Assembly (NCBI GenBank): GCA_947652605.1
Contig: OX393577.1
Coordinates: forward strand, 32,429,466 to 32,493,465
Direction of reading: 5' to 3'
Length of the DNA: 64,000 nucleotides
Source of the DNA: Elmis aenea
Taxonomy: Eukaryota; Arthropoda; Insecta; Coleoptera; Elmidae
The notes under the pieces: generated by a model
What the model was told of the DNA's origin: nothing
Database searches by the model: none
The model's input: the letters and a program-made list of their open reading frames with translations, nothing else
Position numbers and translations under genes: made by a program
Shown here: positions 1 through 11,433 of the stretch, piece by piece
Layout: every line of letters begins with the position of its first letter
Numbering within the stretch: position 1 is the stretch's first letter

Positions 1-329
1 GGGTGATACAAATTCGATGGGATTACATGTGTCATAACTTTTTAACGGCAAGTGAATACTTTTTTTTAAGTATAGGTAATCGAATTTTACATGAAAATAT
101 CTAAAAATCATCACCATACATTTTTTCGATATTTACAACAATAAGGGAGATATGATACAATATTAAAAAGACAAAAAAAAGTTTCTCGCTGATAACTCAA
201 AAACCGGAAATGATAAAATATTTTTGAAAACGATTCTCAAAAAACTGCATTTTTGATCATTTAATCGTTTCTCTATCTTGAATATTAAGCGAGATAACCA
301 TGTAATCCCATCGACTTTGGATCACCCTG
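1..329 (-). repeat. Short TIR element, family FB2 (cut by window edge)
   Basis: The first about 29 bases (GGGTGATACAAATTCGATGG...) are repeated in reverse complement at 299-329, which ends ATCACCCTG followed by TA at 330-331. The left end lacks only the expected CA of a CAGGGTG terminus, so the window edge cuts it by about two bases. The interior matches, in reverse orientation, the copies near 41451, 49553 and 58017: an AACGGC-plus-TTTTTAATGACA-type block, a Poly-A-like block and a GTTTTTTGAGA block. It has no coding potential. I read it as a nonautonomous MITE with TA target duplication. Its inner TIR is present here, whereas the other copies run on past that point, so this may be an internally deleted derivative. 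Confidence 0.75.
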
Positions 330-1323
330 TACAGCCAGTGGAAAAATTAGTTGTCGGGTTTAATTTGTTTCTTAATGTGCAATAATTGCTCTAAACTTGT
401 GTACTACGTAAAAAGACGTTTAAGGCTTCAACCACCATATAAAGACGATCACGAGCCGTAATCAAAAATAATAAACATAAGAGTAATAAGTACTTTTCCC
501 CAACAGTGCGAGCCGGTGTATAGTAAGTTTCGTCAGTAATTAGTAGAGTATCATAGTCAAGGGTATTACTCTCACAGTATTATCGGTTAGCGTGATATTT
601 AGCGTCATTATAAAAACTTTTAGGTGACACCATAAATATATAAAAAAGACAAAATAGTTTTAGGTTTTATTATGATTACTATCATTACCAAATGAATGGT
701 TATTCCGTACTTTTTTAAAATTATATTTTTCGAGTTGTGTTGTCCATAATACCTTAAACTATTTTTACACAGGCAGTTTGATCAAAATTAATAGGCGACA
801 CTTAACATTGACTTGAACCGAAAGTTTAACATTTTTAAGCGCAGTGCTGTCTTAAATATCAAGGCGTAAAACTAATGCGGTCAAAATGGTATAATTCGAG
901 AGTTTCTTCAATAAGTAAGTTTAATTGTCACGCTCTACCTGTTCACTTTGTAAACTAAGATATAAAATGTTCCCATAATCACCTTGAAACAGGTTGCTGT
1001 TTCTAATAAAATGCTTACTGTATCTATGCGTCATTTCCGCATACCACCCCATAATTAAGTGTTCAACAAACATATTAGTGCAACTAAAATAAAAAAGTAA
1101 ACAAGTGTTTAAATTACCAATAACACACATTGAAACTGCCGAAGAAAATAATTATGTAACACCTCGAATCTATTATTATAAAAACATATCTCGGAAGAAA
1201 TATTTTACAAATGAATAATTGCTACAGAAGGAATCTCCTGCGGCGACAATTTAAATTTTAGTATAAAAAATGAATAGTTAATTTTTATTGAAAGCGTAGA
1301 CGATGAACAAACAGACTGAGAGG

Positions 1324-1343
1324 GAGAGAGAGAGAGAGAGAGA
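1324..1343. repeat. (GA)n microsatellite
   Basis: About ten uninterrupted GA units, followed by A-rich and GGAA-rich sequence. Confidence 0.9.
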
Positions 1344-4259
1344 AAAAGGAAGAAAGGAAAAGAATACATACGCGTATGCATACAAAAGAAACGAGTATTG
1401 TTATCAGTTCTTCGCTTGTCATCATCGATAAATCTATTCAACAGCAATATAGTACAAAGGATATAAGGAAAACTTTGGTGTAAAAATCATTTAAGTATAT
1501 TTGTCAGTACTGCTAGAGGAAACAAGAGTTATTAGATGCGCGATGTATGTGTATCGCATTCTTTTTTTTCGTATTTAATAATTATTATTGATAAGTATTA
1601 CTTTAATAATTAAGCATTGGTACCTATACATACGATTTAGATACACGTGTTGTTGCTCAAGTAAAAGTTAAATTCGACCTAATTTTGTTTCGCAGTTTGC
1701 TAATATTTATTATTGACTTAAATAATCGATTAATTTTAATTAATAATATATATATACTAATAATCTAAACATTAAATGTTTGTATTTGCACAAACAAACA
1801 TGGTATATGGAATTTGAATGTTTAACAAATGAATCACGTTTTTTACTGTTTGCATTTAAATATTTTAATTATGAGATACCTGGCTCTCATATTTAAAATA
1901 TATTCGATTAATCATCATGAAGTTTTTATAAAACGTAGTTGTGAAAATTATATCCACTTAGAAACATATTAACACAACATGTAATTACAATTTTACTGAC
2001 TAATAGCCGTGATGTAATGAAAAAACAAAATACTAAAAACAGCGTTTTTTTTTTTTTAAATTCGCAGTACATAGCAACCGCAATTAATTGTCCCTAATTA
2101 CTAAACGCTTTATACCTGTGCAGTGTAAAATGCTTTTACAAAAACAAGCAAGTGAACTTACATTGTCCTCTAACTTACAAGCACCAAGATAGATATGCAA
2201 ATTTTATATTTAAGATTGCAACACATACAAGTAATTGCCCTAGAATACAAAATAAAGAACTTGTAATCGTATAGTTGGATTCAGTAATAAAGTAGAATTA
2301 AAAGTTTTTCATGGATTCCTGTTCTAAATCCGCTTTAAATTGCTTCTTGTAACATTGTAAATATTAGTTATGGCTTTGCTATACAATCGTTGAATGCTGC
2401 CATGTTTAAAGCAATAAAATTTTATCACAAATTTCAACTGCTTTAGATTGAACTTTATCAAATATACCGAACTTGCTTTCATGACGAACATCGCTTTCTG
2501 ATGTTTACTTTTATTATTGCAAAAATTACCGCGAGAGTTTCTTTAAAACATAATTTCCTTGAAGCTGCTAAAACAAATAATAATCGTCGAATGTTTGTGC
2601 TCGTCTATTGCAACAGGTTATACGACTTTTTATATGAGGGAAGTCTCGTTTTTAATTAATTTCAAACCCGATGCACGTACTAACAAACCTAATTAATTAC
2701 CACATAAGGCTGAATGTCGCTTGCGAATACCAAATGAAAGAAAAACGGATGTTAAAAAGTAAAAAAATCGCCAGAGCTTATTTGTTTACATTCTACGTTT
2801 TGAATTTCAGATAAACAAAATTGGATGCGACGCTGTTTGACATTTTGTATTCTACTAGAAAGCTTCATAATAATTTTATCAAGAATAAAATATATGAACA
2901 GATTACATTGCTTTGCAGTTATACTGTTATATTAAATAATTGATAAATGATTTTATGTTTAAAACAATGTAATAATACAACAAGATAATTGACTTTTACT
3001 TATTTTTATACTACACTTCGTTTATTTCAGATAATATAGTGTATTATTAAATAAAAATTTAAATTTAAACATAAATAACACATGACCGTGATAAACAATT
3101 TACACATTTTTTTCTAGGGTGATAGATTTAGCATTTTAAAGCATTAGACTTCAATTTTTGTAGGATACTTTCATTTTAAGTATTACCTTGATATTTTGTC
3201 GATTCGAAAATCGAATTTAAATTTTCAATGTTATAAATTGATCAAATATTATACCTAGGTTAGGTATATTAAAACACACAATATATAAATGTGTGTTCTC
3301 GTGCTGATTTTAAATTTATTGTTTGAGAAGCACCAGCCATCAACGCCCAAGGGAGATATCTACAATGATGGCTGCATCTCTATTAAACGGCGAACTGCAA
3401 ATCATGTTCAACTAACGATAAAATGAAAGTAAAAGCAAAAATAATTGTACAGGTTGCATTTTAACCCATATAAAGCTTGGTATAGAACGCTAGTCGCATT
3501 TTTGTTGATATTGCTCAAAGAATCGTTGTTTTTGTGACCACTTAAATTCCATATATCCACTGTTTTTTTCTGTAACTTTATAAATAAATGTTTATATATT
3601 ATGAATTATAAATACAGCGATGAAATGTTTTACCATGTTTGGTATTATAAAAAAACAAACAAACAAATGAATATCGGCTAAACAAAACTTATAATAAGCA
3701 CCATTAAAAAAAATGCAAATGGATCATAAAAACAATTCACGTCCAACTTTGCATCTAATATATTTTTATATTTCATTATATCGTGTACAGTACATTATCT
3801 ACCGCGTTACACAAGTAACTTTGGCGATATAAGAGTTAACGAGTCAGTTAAATTAGCAATGTTGGACAGAACTAAAAAAGAAATTGAATGATGTCAAAAA
3901 AAAACAAATGTAACTAAATTTTTGAGAAAACTATAAAAAAATGAATCATGATAGTATTTTTAAACATAACCATCTTTTAAACCATGACAAATAGAGATAA
4001 GTTGTAAATATATCATTTTTGATTCGTGTACGTCTATTACGATTAAGATCCTAATTTTTTTAAAAAATTAATCGTTTACCGGGATACAAACTAAACTTAA
4101 ATTGTTTTTAAATCGCTGCAACAGTACCTACTGTAGCTGTAATATATACAAAAAATTGCAATGATATACCTATGGGTTGTTATAAATTTAAAAATTTGAA
4201 AGAAATCTTAAAAGGCTTATCTGTTATTATTAAATATTTGTGTTTAAATATGTTTCAGT

Positions 4260-4405
4260 TATTCAGTTTTTTGCATTTATCTCAAAAATTTGGAAATATC
4301 GACTAAGTTTATTAAGATCAATTAATTGCTTTGGACATATGTTCTAACTCTGCTTTAATTGACTATCTATCTACCCAAGAAACGCGTTGGATATTTATCA
4401 CCCTG
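4260..4405 (-). repeat. Isolated CAGGGTG-type repeat end
   Basis: The segment ends ATCACCCTG followed by TATATG, which is the terminal signature (read on the minus strand: TATA, CAGGGTGATAAATATC) shared by several palindromic elements in this window. I could not find the matching opposite terminus, so the extent on the left is a guess. It is probably an old, one-ended remnant. Confidence 0.35.
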
Positions 4406-5021
4406 TATATGCAATTGAAACGTTTTGACAATTCAATGTTTAGGTTAATAGTATTTTGATACCATCAAGCCAAGTACCTCGTCTCCTTCTCTTTCATCAG
4501 ACCGAGTTTGTATCCACCGCACTTTAAATTTTGTCACTCGGTAACTTGCAATTTCGGACACAATGCATAGTCATTTGGTGCAATACGGTAGCCATCTAAC
4601 GCAGCTAAATTTACATTTAAATACCGTGTATATTAGTATGCTCACAAATATAGTGGATCATATAAGCATATAACGGCGTTTAGCATAATCAAATTGCATA
4701 AAACTCATTACACTGACTCTTCTAACATTCAAGTCGTGTAATTTCGTTGAACTCCAACAGTACTATGCGGCTTTAAATTTATTATATGTATGTACTCGCA
4801 ATAAGTGAATGTGCACAACGATTAACGGCGCACACTGTACCTAATTTATTGAATATGTTTGTTATACATAAATCAGCGAGACGAAGCCTCTTGCTAATTT
4901 CTTCACAACCATTAAGTAAGAAAAACGCCACAACGGAAATAATTGAATTGATTGTGTTTTAATGCGATATGGTCATCTCTGGATTACCTTTCAAAAAAGT
5001 AACCAACTTATAGACGTATAC

Positions 5022-5050
<29 letters not shown>
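5022..5050. repeat. (TAA)n microsatellite
   Basis: About nine TAA/ATA units in a row, followed by imperfect units to about 5065. Confidence 0.9.
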
Positions 5051-5052
<2 letters not shown>

Positions 5053-5926
5053 AACAATAATAGTAGAAAGTAAGGTGATTACGGAAATCATGAAATTACT
5101 CTAATAATTAAACAATACGATGTTCCTTTCACTTGGAAATTGATGCTATATTTTGTATACTTGGGGTGATGAAGCAACGAGAGATGTCAAACATAGGATA
5201 TTTATTCCAATTAAATCTTCATTATTTCGCACGAAATAATTTTGTTGCCAAACTATTATTTAAGATTATGTACATAATCTGCATGAGAGTTTCGTTGTTT
5301 ATAACGAAACGGTTTACGCAAGGTAACAAGTTTACTATTTAAACAAAAGTTTATAAGTCTATAACAAAATTAGGTAATTAGAAAACAATGCTGTTACGTT
5401 ATAAAGTATCTAATAATGTTCTGAAATTGGAATCTGCTGTCAATATATTTTTAAAGCTTGGAAATAAAGTAATGTTATGCTGCTACGAACAACTGCTGCC
5501 ATTTATAGGAAAAAAACACTGTCTACACTACTGTAATCTACGAAAAAGCATCCTAACGTGTTTTTAAATTTTTTAAAAACACATGAGTTGCTTTAAAAAG
5601 TTTAGGAACGATTTTAAGGATCTAGCTTGGAAATAGATGTTCCGGTTTTACGATTAGATAAAAAGTTAACTTGTGACAAGATTTTTTACAACAAAAACTT
5701 ACAATCCTGTAGAAATTTGACCGGCTGTATAATAGTTTTAATTTTAAGATATAAAGAAAATACTTTGTTGACATAAAGTTTTCTACTTGAAGTTAAAGAA
5801 AATGTTGTTTTTGTCATAATAACGTTTTGTAAAGCTTAAATGAAAAATATAATAGCATTATGCTGACATCGTGAGAATCAAAATAATAATTGCAACAAAA
5901 AAAGCATCTTACATAGATTGGATATA

Positions 5927-6924
5927 CCGGGTGTAAACAAAGTAAGGTACCCCCTTTTTTCTTTAGTTTTGATTTCAGATTAATAAAATTTTAAACACAT
6001 GATAAGTGCAAAAAACTGTATTTTTTAAGTACATGCACACAATTGTTTCACTTCCGGTTTCGCCGGAAATAACCCCAACTTTGTTATTTTAAATGAACAT
6101 CCTGTATATTTTTACATTTTTGAAAAGAGGAAACGAGTTTGGATACAGCTGCACTATTTTTGAACCAAAATTTAATTTTTTATTAAGTTTTAATTTAATG
6201 ACAGTGTAATCATTTTTCTACCACCGCAATGACATACAAACACGTAAACAAGCATTTGTTTGTTTTCACAGCGATATTCCGTGGCACCTTTGTTATTGTT
6301 TTGAATTATTTGTTTTGTTGCAGTTATGCTAGGTCTACTGCGATTAACAGGATCTCTTAATAAATCTTTACAATAATTTGAATTTTTGAAGCAGACTCTT
6401 AATAAAAATACAAGTTATTGGTATCGATGGATTTGTTAATAGATGCTCCATTTAAATAACAGCTTGTACCAACCACCATAGTTCCATTTAAAAAAATTGA
6501 CTTGTTGTCAAAAAACCGATTCCGCAACCTTTAAAGCCGATTAAAGTAACCTAAATGTCAATTAAAATGAACAAAAACGTTTGTTGGACAATTGTTAACA
6601 TAACAAAATTCAATTTATGCAGGTCACGGCACACTTAATAAAAAATTTAATTTTGGTTCAAAAATTATTTGAGGTTATAAAAACTAACCAAAATAGTGCA
6701 GTTCTATCCAATATCGCTTCGTCTTTCCAAAAATATAAAAATATACAGGGTGTTCCATTTAAAATAAAAGTTGGGGTCATTTCCGCCGAAAACGGAAGTG
6801 AAACAATTGTGTGTGTGCTCAAAAAACAGGTTTTTAACAAATACTATATGTTCAAAATTTAATTGATCTAAAATCAAAACTAAACAAAAAAAAAAGGAGT
6901 GTACCACACTTCAGTTACACCCGG
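5927..6924. mobile_element. Foldback element FB1, about 1 kb, long inverted-repeat arms
   Basis: Left arm 5927-6188 is an imperfect reverse complement of right arm 6633-6924, with a 36-bp indel. The ends read TA|CCGGGTGTAA and TTACACCCGG|TA, giving a TA target duplication at 5925-5926 and 6925-6926. Each arm begins with a module of about 178 bp (5927-6104 and 6746-6924) whose inner end is AACA(C/T)CCTG followed by TATATTTTT, so the module itself looks like a small TA-bounded unit. A TTCCGG-TTTCG-CCGGAA hairpin lies at 6052-6068, 125 bp inside the left end. The 444-bp centre has no coding potential that I recognise. Short open frames in the arms read the same repeat on opposite strands and are not genes. 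A second partial copy lies at 51637-52130. A Tc1/mariner-type mobiliser is inferred from the TA target. Confidence 0.8.
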
Positions 6925-6936
6925 TATGTACGCACG

Positions 6937-7285
6937 CAGGGCTTCGAACCGGAACTGAACCGAAAACCGGAAAAAACCGTTATTTTTGTCGGAACGAAAA
7001 CCGGAACTGAACCGAAAAAAAATATCGGTTTATTTCTGTTCGGTACATGTTCAACAAACTCTTGCGTTTTGTTTATATATGTTTCGTTTAATAAATTATA
7101 TTATCATCATATGTTATATACTTCTATTTCCAATTATTATACCCTATTATAATAACAAATAAAAACATTTAAAAAAAAAAGGAATCACTCGGAGCTGAAC
7201 CGAAAACCGGAAGCGAACCGATATATATTTCTTAATTGAATCGGAACGAAAACCGAAACGAAAAAAAATACGGTTCGAAGCCCTG
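6937..7285. mobile_element. hAT-type MITE with AACCGG-rich ends, copy 1
   Basis: Terminal inverted repeats CAGGGCTTCGAACCG and its reverse complement bound a 349-bp noncoding element. CAGGG...CCCTG ends are typical of hAT elements. The flanks GTACGCAC(G) and GTACACAG resemble a decayed 8-bp target duplication. Both ends carry repeated AACCG, ACCGGAA and ACCGAAA motifs, likely subterminal transposase-binding repeats (inference). It sits 12 bp to the right of FB1. Copies 2 and 3 are at 42215-42598 and 44598-45006. Confidence 0.8.
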
Positions 7286-10200
7286 GTACACAGCATGTGT
7301 ACTAATCTAGGGTTAATGTGGTATGAAATTGTTTACTATGATTACCTATCATTTAGAATTATAATTGTATGCACTGGGTTTGCTACATATAAATAACAGT
7401 TTTAATTGGGGTTGTTGTATTTTTTAGGGAGAAATATACAAAACACATAAAATTTGCATGATTAAAATTTACTTGAATAAGCGTTTCAACAGAAATTACG
7501 TTTTAAATCCATAGATTTACAGTGCTGTCTGAAATAAATTGGGGTTAACCAAAAAAAGCAAATAAATTTTGCTAAATAGGGACACCCAATACTTTTACGC
7601 TGGGGCTGTGTCGCAAAAATTTATTCTACCTCATAAACAAGTTTTTTTACAGAATACTGCGTTGTCTTTCGTTATTTTATATCGTACAAAGACGTCGTTT
7701 AGTATACACATACATAAAACGTACAAATAAAGAGACTCGAGCGAGATAAAAGTGCGTTAACGTAAAGCGAATACTCATTTATTCCGCCTATTTAATTGAA
7801 AACGTAAAATATAGCCGAAAAAGTGTGTGATTTAGAGTTGAGGCAACAGTAATGAAACTGTATCAGATAATTCGTAAATACCAAACGCACATTGAAAGTA
7901 GAATACCGGGACTAATCTTGTTTATTTCACACAAATGGTACGGTATTCTGTGTCGGCTATGCTTAGCGAAAACGTAGAACAGTAACTTTCACTGTGGTTA
8001 CCATTAATTCGTGAGCATAGAACATTTCATTATACCATGCTCAACAATCTAAAATGTCAGCCGCATTCCATATGCAGTATAATACTCGATAATTTTACAT
8101 CATCTCATAATGTGTACCTTTTGTTACTTATACTGATTAACTTTTATAATTATATATTTATACCTATAATGAACCTTAAGGAAGTGTTACACAAAATGTC
8201 ACTGAGTAATGTAGCTATTCTTTAACTAATTAAATTAAATCAGGTTTTAAGTGAGTCACAGAAAACAAAATGATCTTCATAAAAGACATACGCGATAAAC
8301 AATCAGGGTGATACAAATAGTAGTAAGTTAAACAAATATTAGCAAGCGAAAGAAATTAGTTTACTTTGATTTAATTAGAATACTTAGTAAATAAACGGAA
8401 GGTCAAACAATTAATAAGTAAATATAACTCAATCATTTCACAATGAGAACAAACAAAAATTCATTTGAATGAGCACATTGACACAAAGCTAATTGGAACT
8501 ACTGGAAACATTTTTATTGCCTTTTATTAAATGCGCACAAAGCGTAGTTCTGCGATTTTCAATAAAACCAAATTCAGACATGAAGTAAATATTAAAAAGT
8601 TGCTGAAATTTTGCGAATATTGATTTAAGAATGATTTGTGTGAAAATAAACCGAAATAAAAATGGTATTATTGTTTTGACTAAGGCTAGACAGAGCCACA
8701 GCACAACCTGTTTCTAAAAAATATTTTGTGAATATTTAACAACTGTTTAATCGCAAGTGCGCGATCCAATCAATTATCTTGCGACTGCGATTTTATAGTC
8801 GCCGCGACAGAAAATCCCATGTGCGCGCCTAGCCTTAGCGCAGTTTTCGGCAATATAAACAAAAAATGCAAATAATAGTTTTACACGAGACACCGCAAGT
8901 GTCAGCTTTCAAACAATGTAAAATGTACTGTACTAAAACGAACTCTTTTTCAATGTACCTACTAAGAAATAAATGTGTTTATATTATTTGTTTTCGCTCA
9001 AGTTTAGCAAAACGAAATTAAATTTAAAATCCTTATGTAACAGTACATTAATCTAGCATGCTTTTAATTTAAAACACTTTCAAATCTTACTTTCTAAAAC
9101 CAAGCCACTAAAATTTGGTTATCACGAACACACATATATGCCAACGAAAATACAGTAATCACAGATGTTCATTAGATGATAACATTGTAGATTTGCATTG
9201 TAATATAACTTGAGAACAACAGTTTAAAAAAAAAAGTCAATCTCACATATGAAGAACTTTTACTTAGTATTGACAGCATTAATAGTGTAACATAAACATA
9301 TTTTGTCGAAAGACTCTCGCATTTACTGACATTCTTAAATTAAAATTGCGTTTATACCGCAAAATACTTGTTATGTTGTTTTGCTACTTAATATAGTAAC
9401 CTTCTTATTGTGGCACTACATTATTAAATTTTAGACGCAATTTCATGATTTTAATTTTATTAGGCTAGTTGTTCCAATATGTAATGTACAAAAGCAAATT
9501 TGTTTTCTAATTTAATTCGGTTTGTACATAAATACAAAAATACGCTAATTAGGTTATTTTAAATAAACTAAATTAATTGATTGACACTCAACTGCTTTTT
9601 TTGCAAAATTTTGTTATGATTAATCGCGTTAGTAACAAAATTGTTTCGTTTTTGATAACCAAGGATAATATTTCCATTAAAAGAAGGTTTTATTCAAAAA
9701 TAATAGCATGAAAGAATGTTTGCGTATTAACATAATTCTAAATTACAATATGTTACATCACGGTTTACGTAAATACAAAATTAAATCTCTAACATCTGAT
9801 TATCTCCAAGATATTTTTTTGTCCTTTAATTGCGTGTATATTAAATTATATTAGTAACATTTTACTTACGTGCAAATAACACAAACATATAACCCATGTA
9901 AATTTGAGTAACACTTGTAATGTTTCACTTACATAAAAATATTCGTTTACACTTATGTTGAATATTTCGGCTTTACTGTTGTTGCGGTAGTCTAATCTAA
10001 AACGTTTCCCAGCAATTTTCTCACCACTCTTGAATGTAATATTGAAAGTCTACAGCGTGACAAGCTCGAAAACTAATATAAAAGGTTTAATAAACCTAAG
10101 ATGGAAATCACATGTTCATAAATAATCACATTTCTTTGTGGTTAACTACCAAATTTGAATAAATTTTTTATTACCAGTGAAGCAATAACCAATAAATGTA

Positions 10201-11000
10201 TATTACATATGTAGATGGCGAAGTTTATTGCACTTCATTCACGAAAACTCATTAGAGGTCTATTGCGTCTCGTAGGAAATATATTCTGAAAATCGTCTAT
10301 ACAGTAGATGGTGTCCCAATTTCGTTTACAGGTGTCATTCTAACTACAACGATAAAACGTACCACAGCTGTAGTTTGAAAAATTGGTGAAAAATTAAAAA
10401 AAATAATAATAAAACAATAGAGCAATGAAAACAAAAACTATTCAAAAACAAAATGTCCGAATAATTAATCATTGTACGTGGCTGTTACTAATATTTTTAG
10501 AGTAATTGTAGATACTAATTTTATGCAAATCGTAGCGATCATAATTTGAAAAATAGTGGCAATAAGAATAAAAATATATGATTTTATTTCTAAACTTATT
10601 TGCACAGCTACAATTGTATGTAAATTTGTTTTGTATTATTTAAAATGTTTAAAACAAGACTGTTTTCAATTTTCATACCAAATTATAATAAGAATTAAAG
10701 TGAAACTTTTGTGCTGTTTATAACTTTTATCAGTTTATTAAAATTGTTATCTACCTGCACGACATAAATTGTCAGGTGGTGTTTTTACTTAAACAATAAT
10801 GATTAAAGAATCATATATCGTCTTTTATAGTTTCTGGAAGACATAAGAAAGGTAAAATCATGGTAATTCTTACAAAATTCGTGAAAATAACTACGATACT
10901 TGACAAATTAGAGAATGTTACATTTTAGAAGCTCTGTTTTTCATGGCTATATTGATTTCATATAAAATTGCTATTCCTGGATTTTTGCCGTTGTTTTTTG
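7286..11000. other. Gene-free AT-rich stretch
   Basis: There is no supported gene. At 8297-8315 a short CAGGGTGATACAAAT match to the FB2 terminus appears without a partner. The 8681-8838 inverted-repeat candidate is listed separately. The rest is low-complexity A/T-rich sequence with stops in all frames. Confidence 0.6.
8681..8838. repeat. Candidate short TIR element
   Basis: CTAAGGCTAGACAGAGCC at the left and its approximate reverse complement (GCGCGCCTAGCCTTAG) at the right bound a 158-bp, locally GC-richer segment. The first ten bases match perfectly, then the arms diverge. The end sequence resembles that of the TTAA-flanked element at 62158-62529 (GGCTAGGCGC). I see no clear target duplication, so the call is tentative. 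Confidence 0.4.
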
Positions 11001-11433
11001 ATTGCACGTATGGCATCGGCAGGAGGGGTAGGGGGGTCAGAGCCTCCCATAAGGGTGAAATAATTATATCGATATTTTAATAAAGCGCTGTGTACTAAAA
11101 TACTAAAAAAAGGCTGGTGACTAGAAAAAAAAAAGGCATCGACTCTCATCCCCCATGAAAACATGGCACCCAAGAGAAATAACAAAGCCGATGAGGGATT
11201 AAGCAGCGTGCACAGAATAATCTTTAAATATATCAAAAAATAACGGAAATATTGCAAAAATTTGTTTTTTGTTTGTCCTAAATGACATCTGAACTAAGAA
11301 CGCCCTGGAAATATTCTTTAGAGATTTGAATTCAGCACTAAATTACGCGATGTTGCAATTTAACTGAACTCTTAGCTTTAAAGATAAGCGATATTACTAT
11401 TACTATGTCGAGCGTCGAATTTAATACACCCTG
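11001..11433. repeat. Degenerate repeat remnants with a CACCCTG|TA end
   Basis: The segment 11010-11060 is rich in G runs and resembles the G-rich ends of the MITE at 23681. The segment up to 11433 ends ATACACCCTG followed by TATA, the common terminus of the foldback families here. No second terminus is visible for either. An antisense open frame of 99 codons crosses the G-rich part but has no recognisable domain and is probably spurious. Confidence 0.35.

Larger units (their letters stand above)
332..5924. other. Gene-free AT-rich stretch
   Basis: I see no convincing coding region or RNA gene here. Open frames are all under about 80 codons, have no recognisable motif and are compatible with chance. 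The stretch holds a GA microsatellite, a TAA microsatellite and one isolated CAGGGTG-type repeat terminus near 4.4 kb, listed separately. The segment 4.45-4.75 kb is of higher sequence complexity than its surroundings and could be noncoding regulatory DNA, but nothing in it identifies a function. Confidence 0.6.

Noticed and set aside
6617..6907. Overlapping open frames on both strands around 6617-6907
   Set aside because: They lie in the right arm of FB1, and opposite-strand frames in a noncoding repeat arm are expected by chance.
10958..11257. 99-codon minus-strand frame with a hydrophobic start resembling a signal peptide
   Set aside because: It is formed by A/T-rich DNA plus a G-rich degenerate repeat end; the hydrophobic stretch is what such composition gives by chance.
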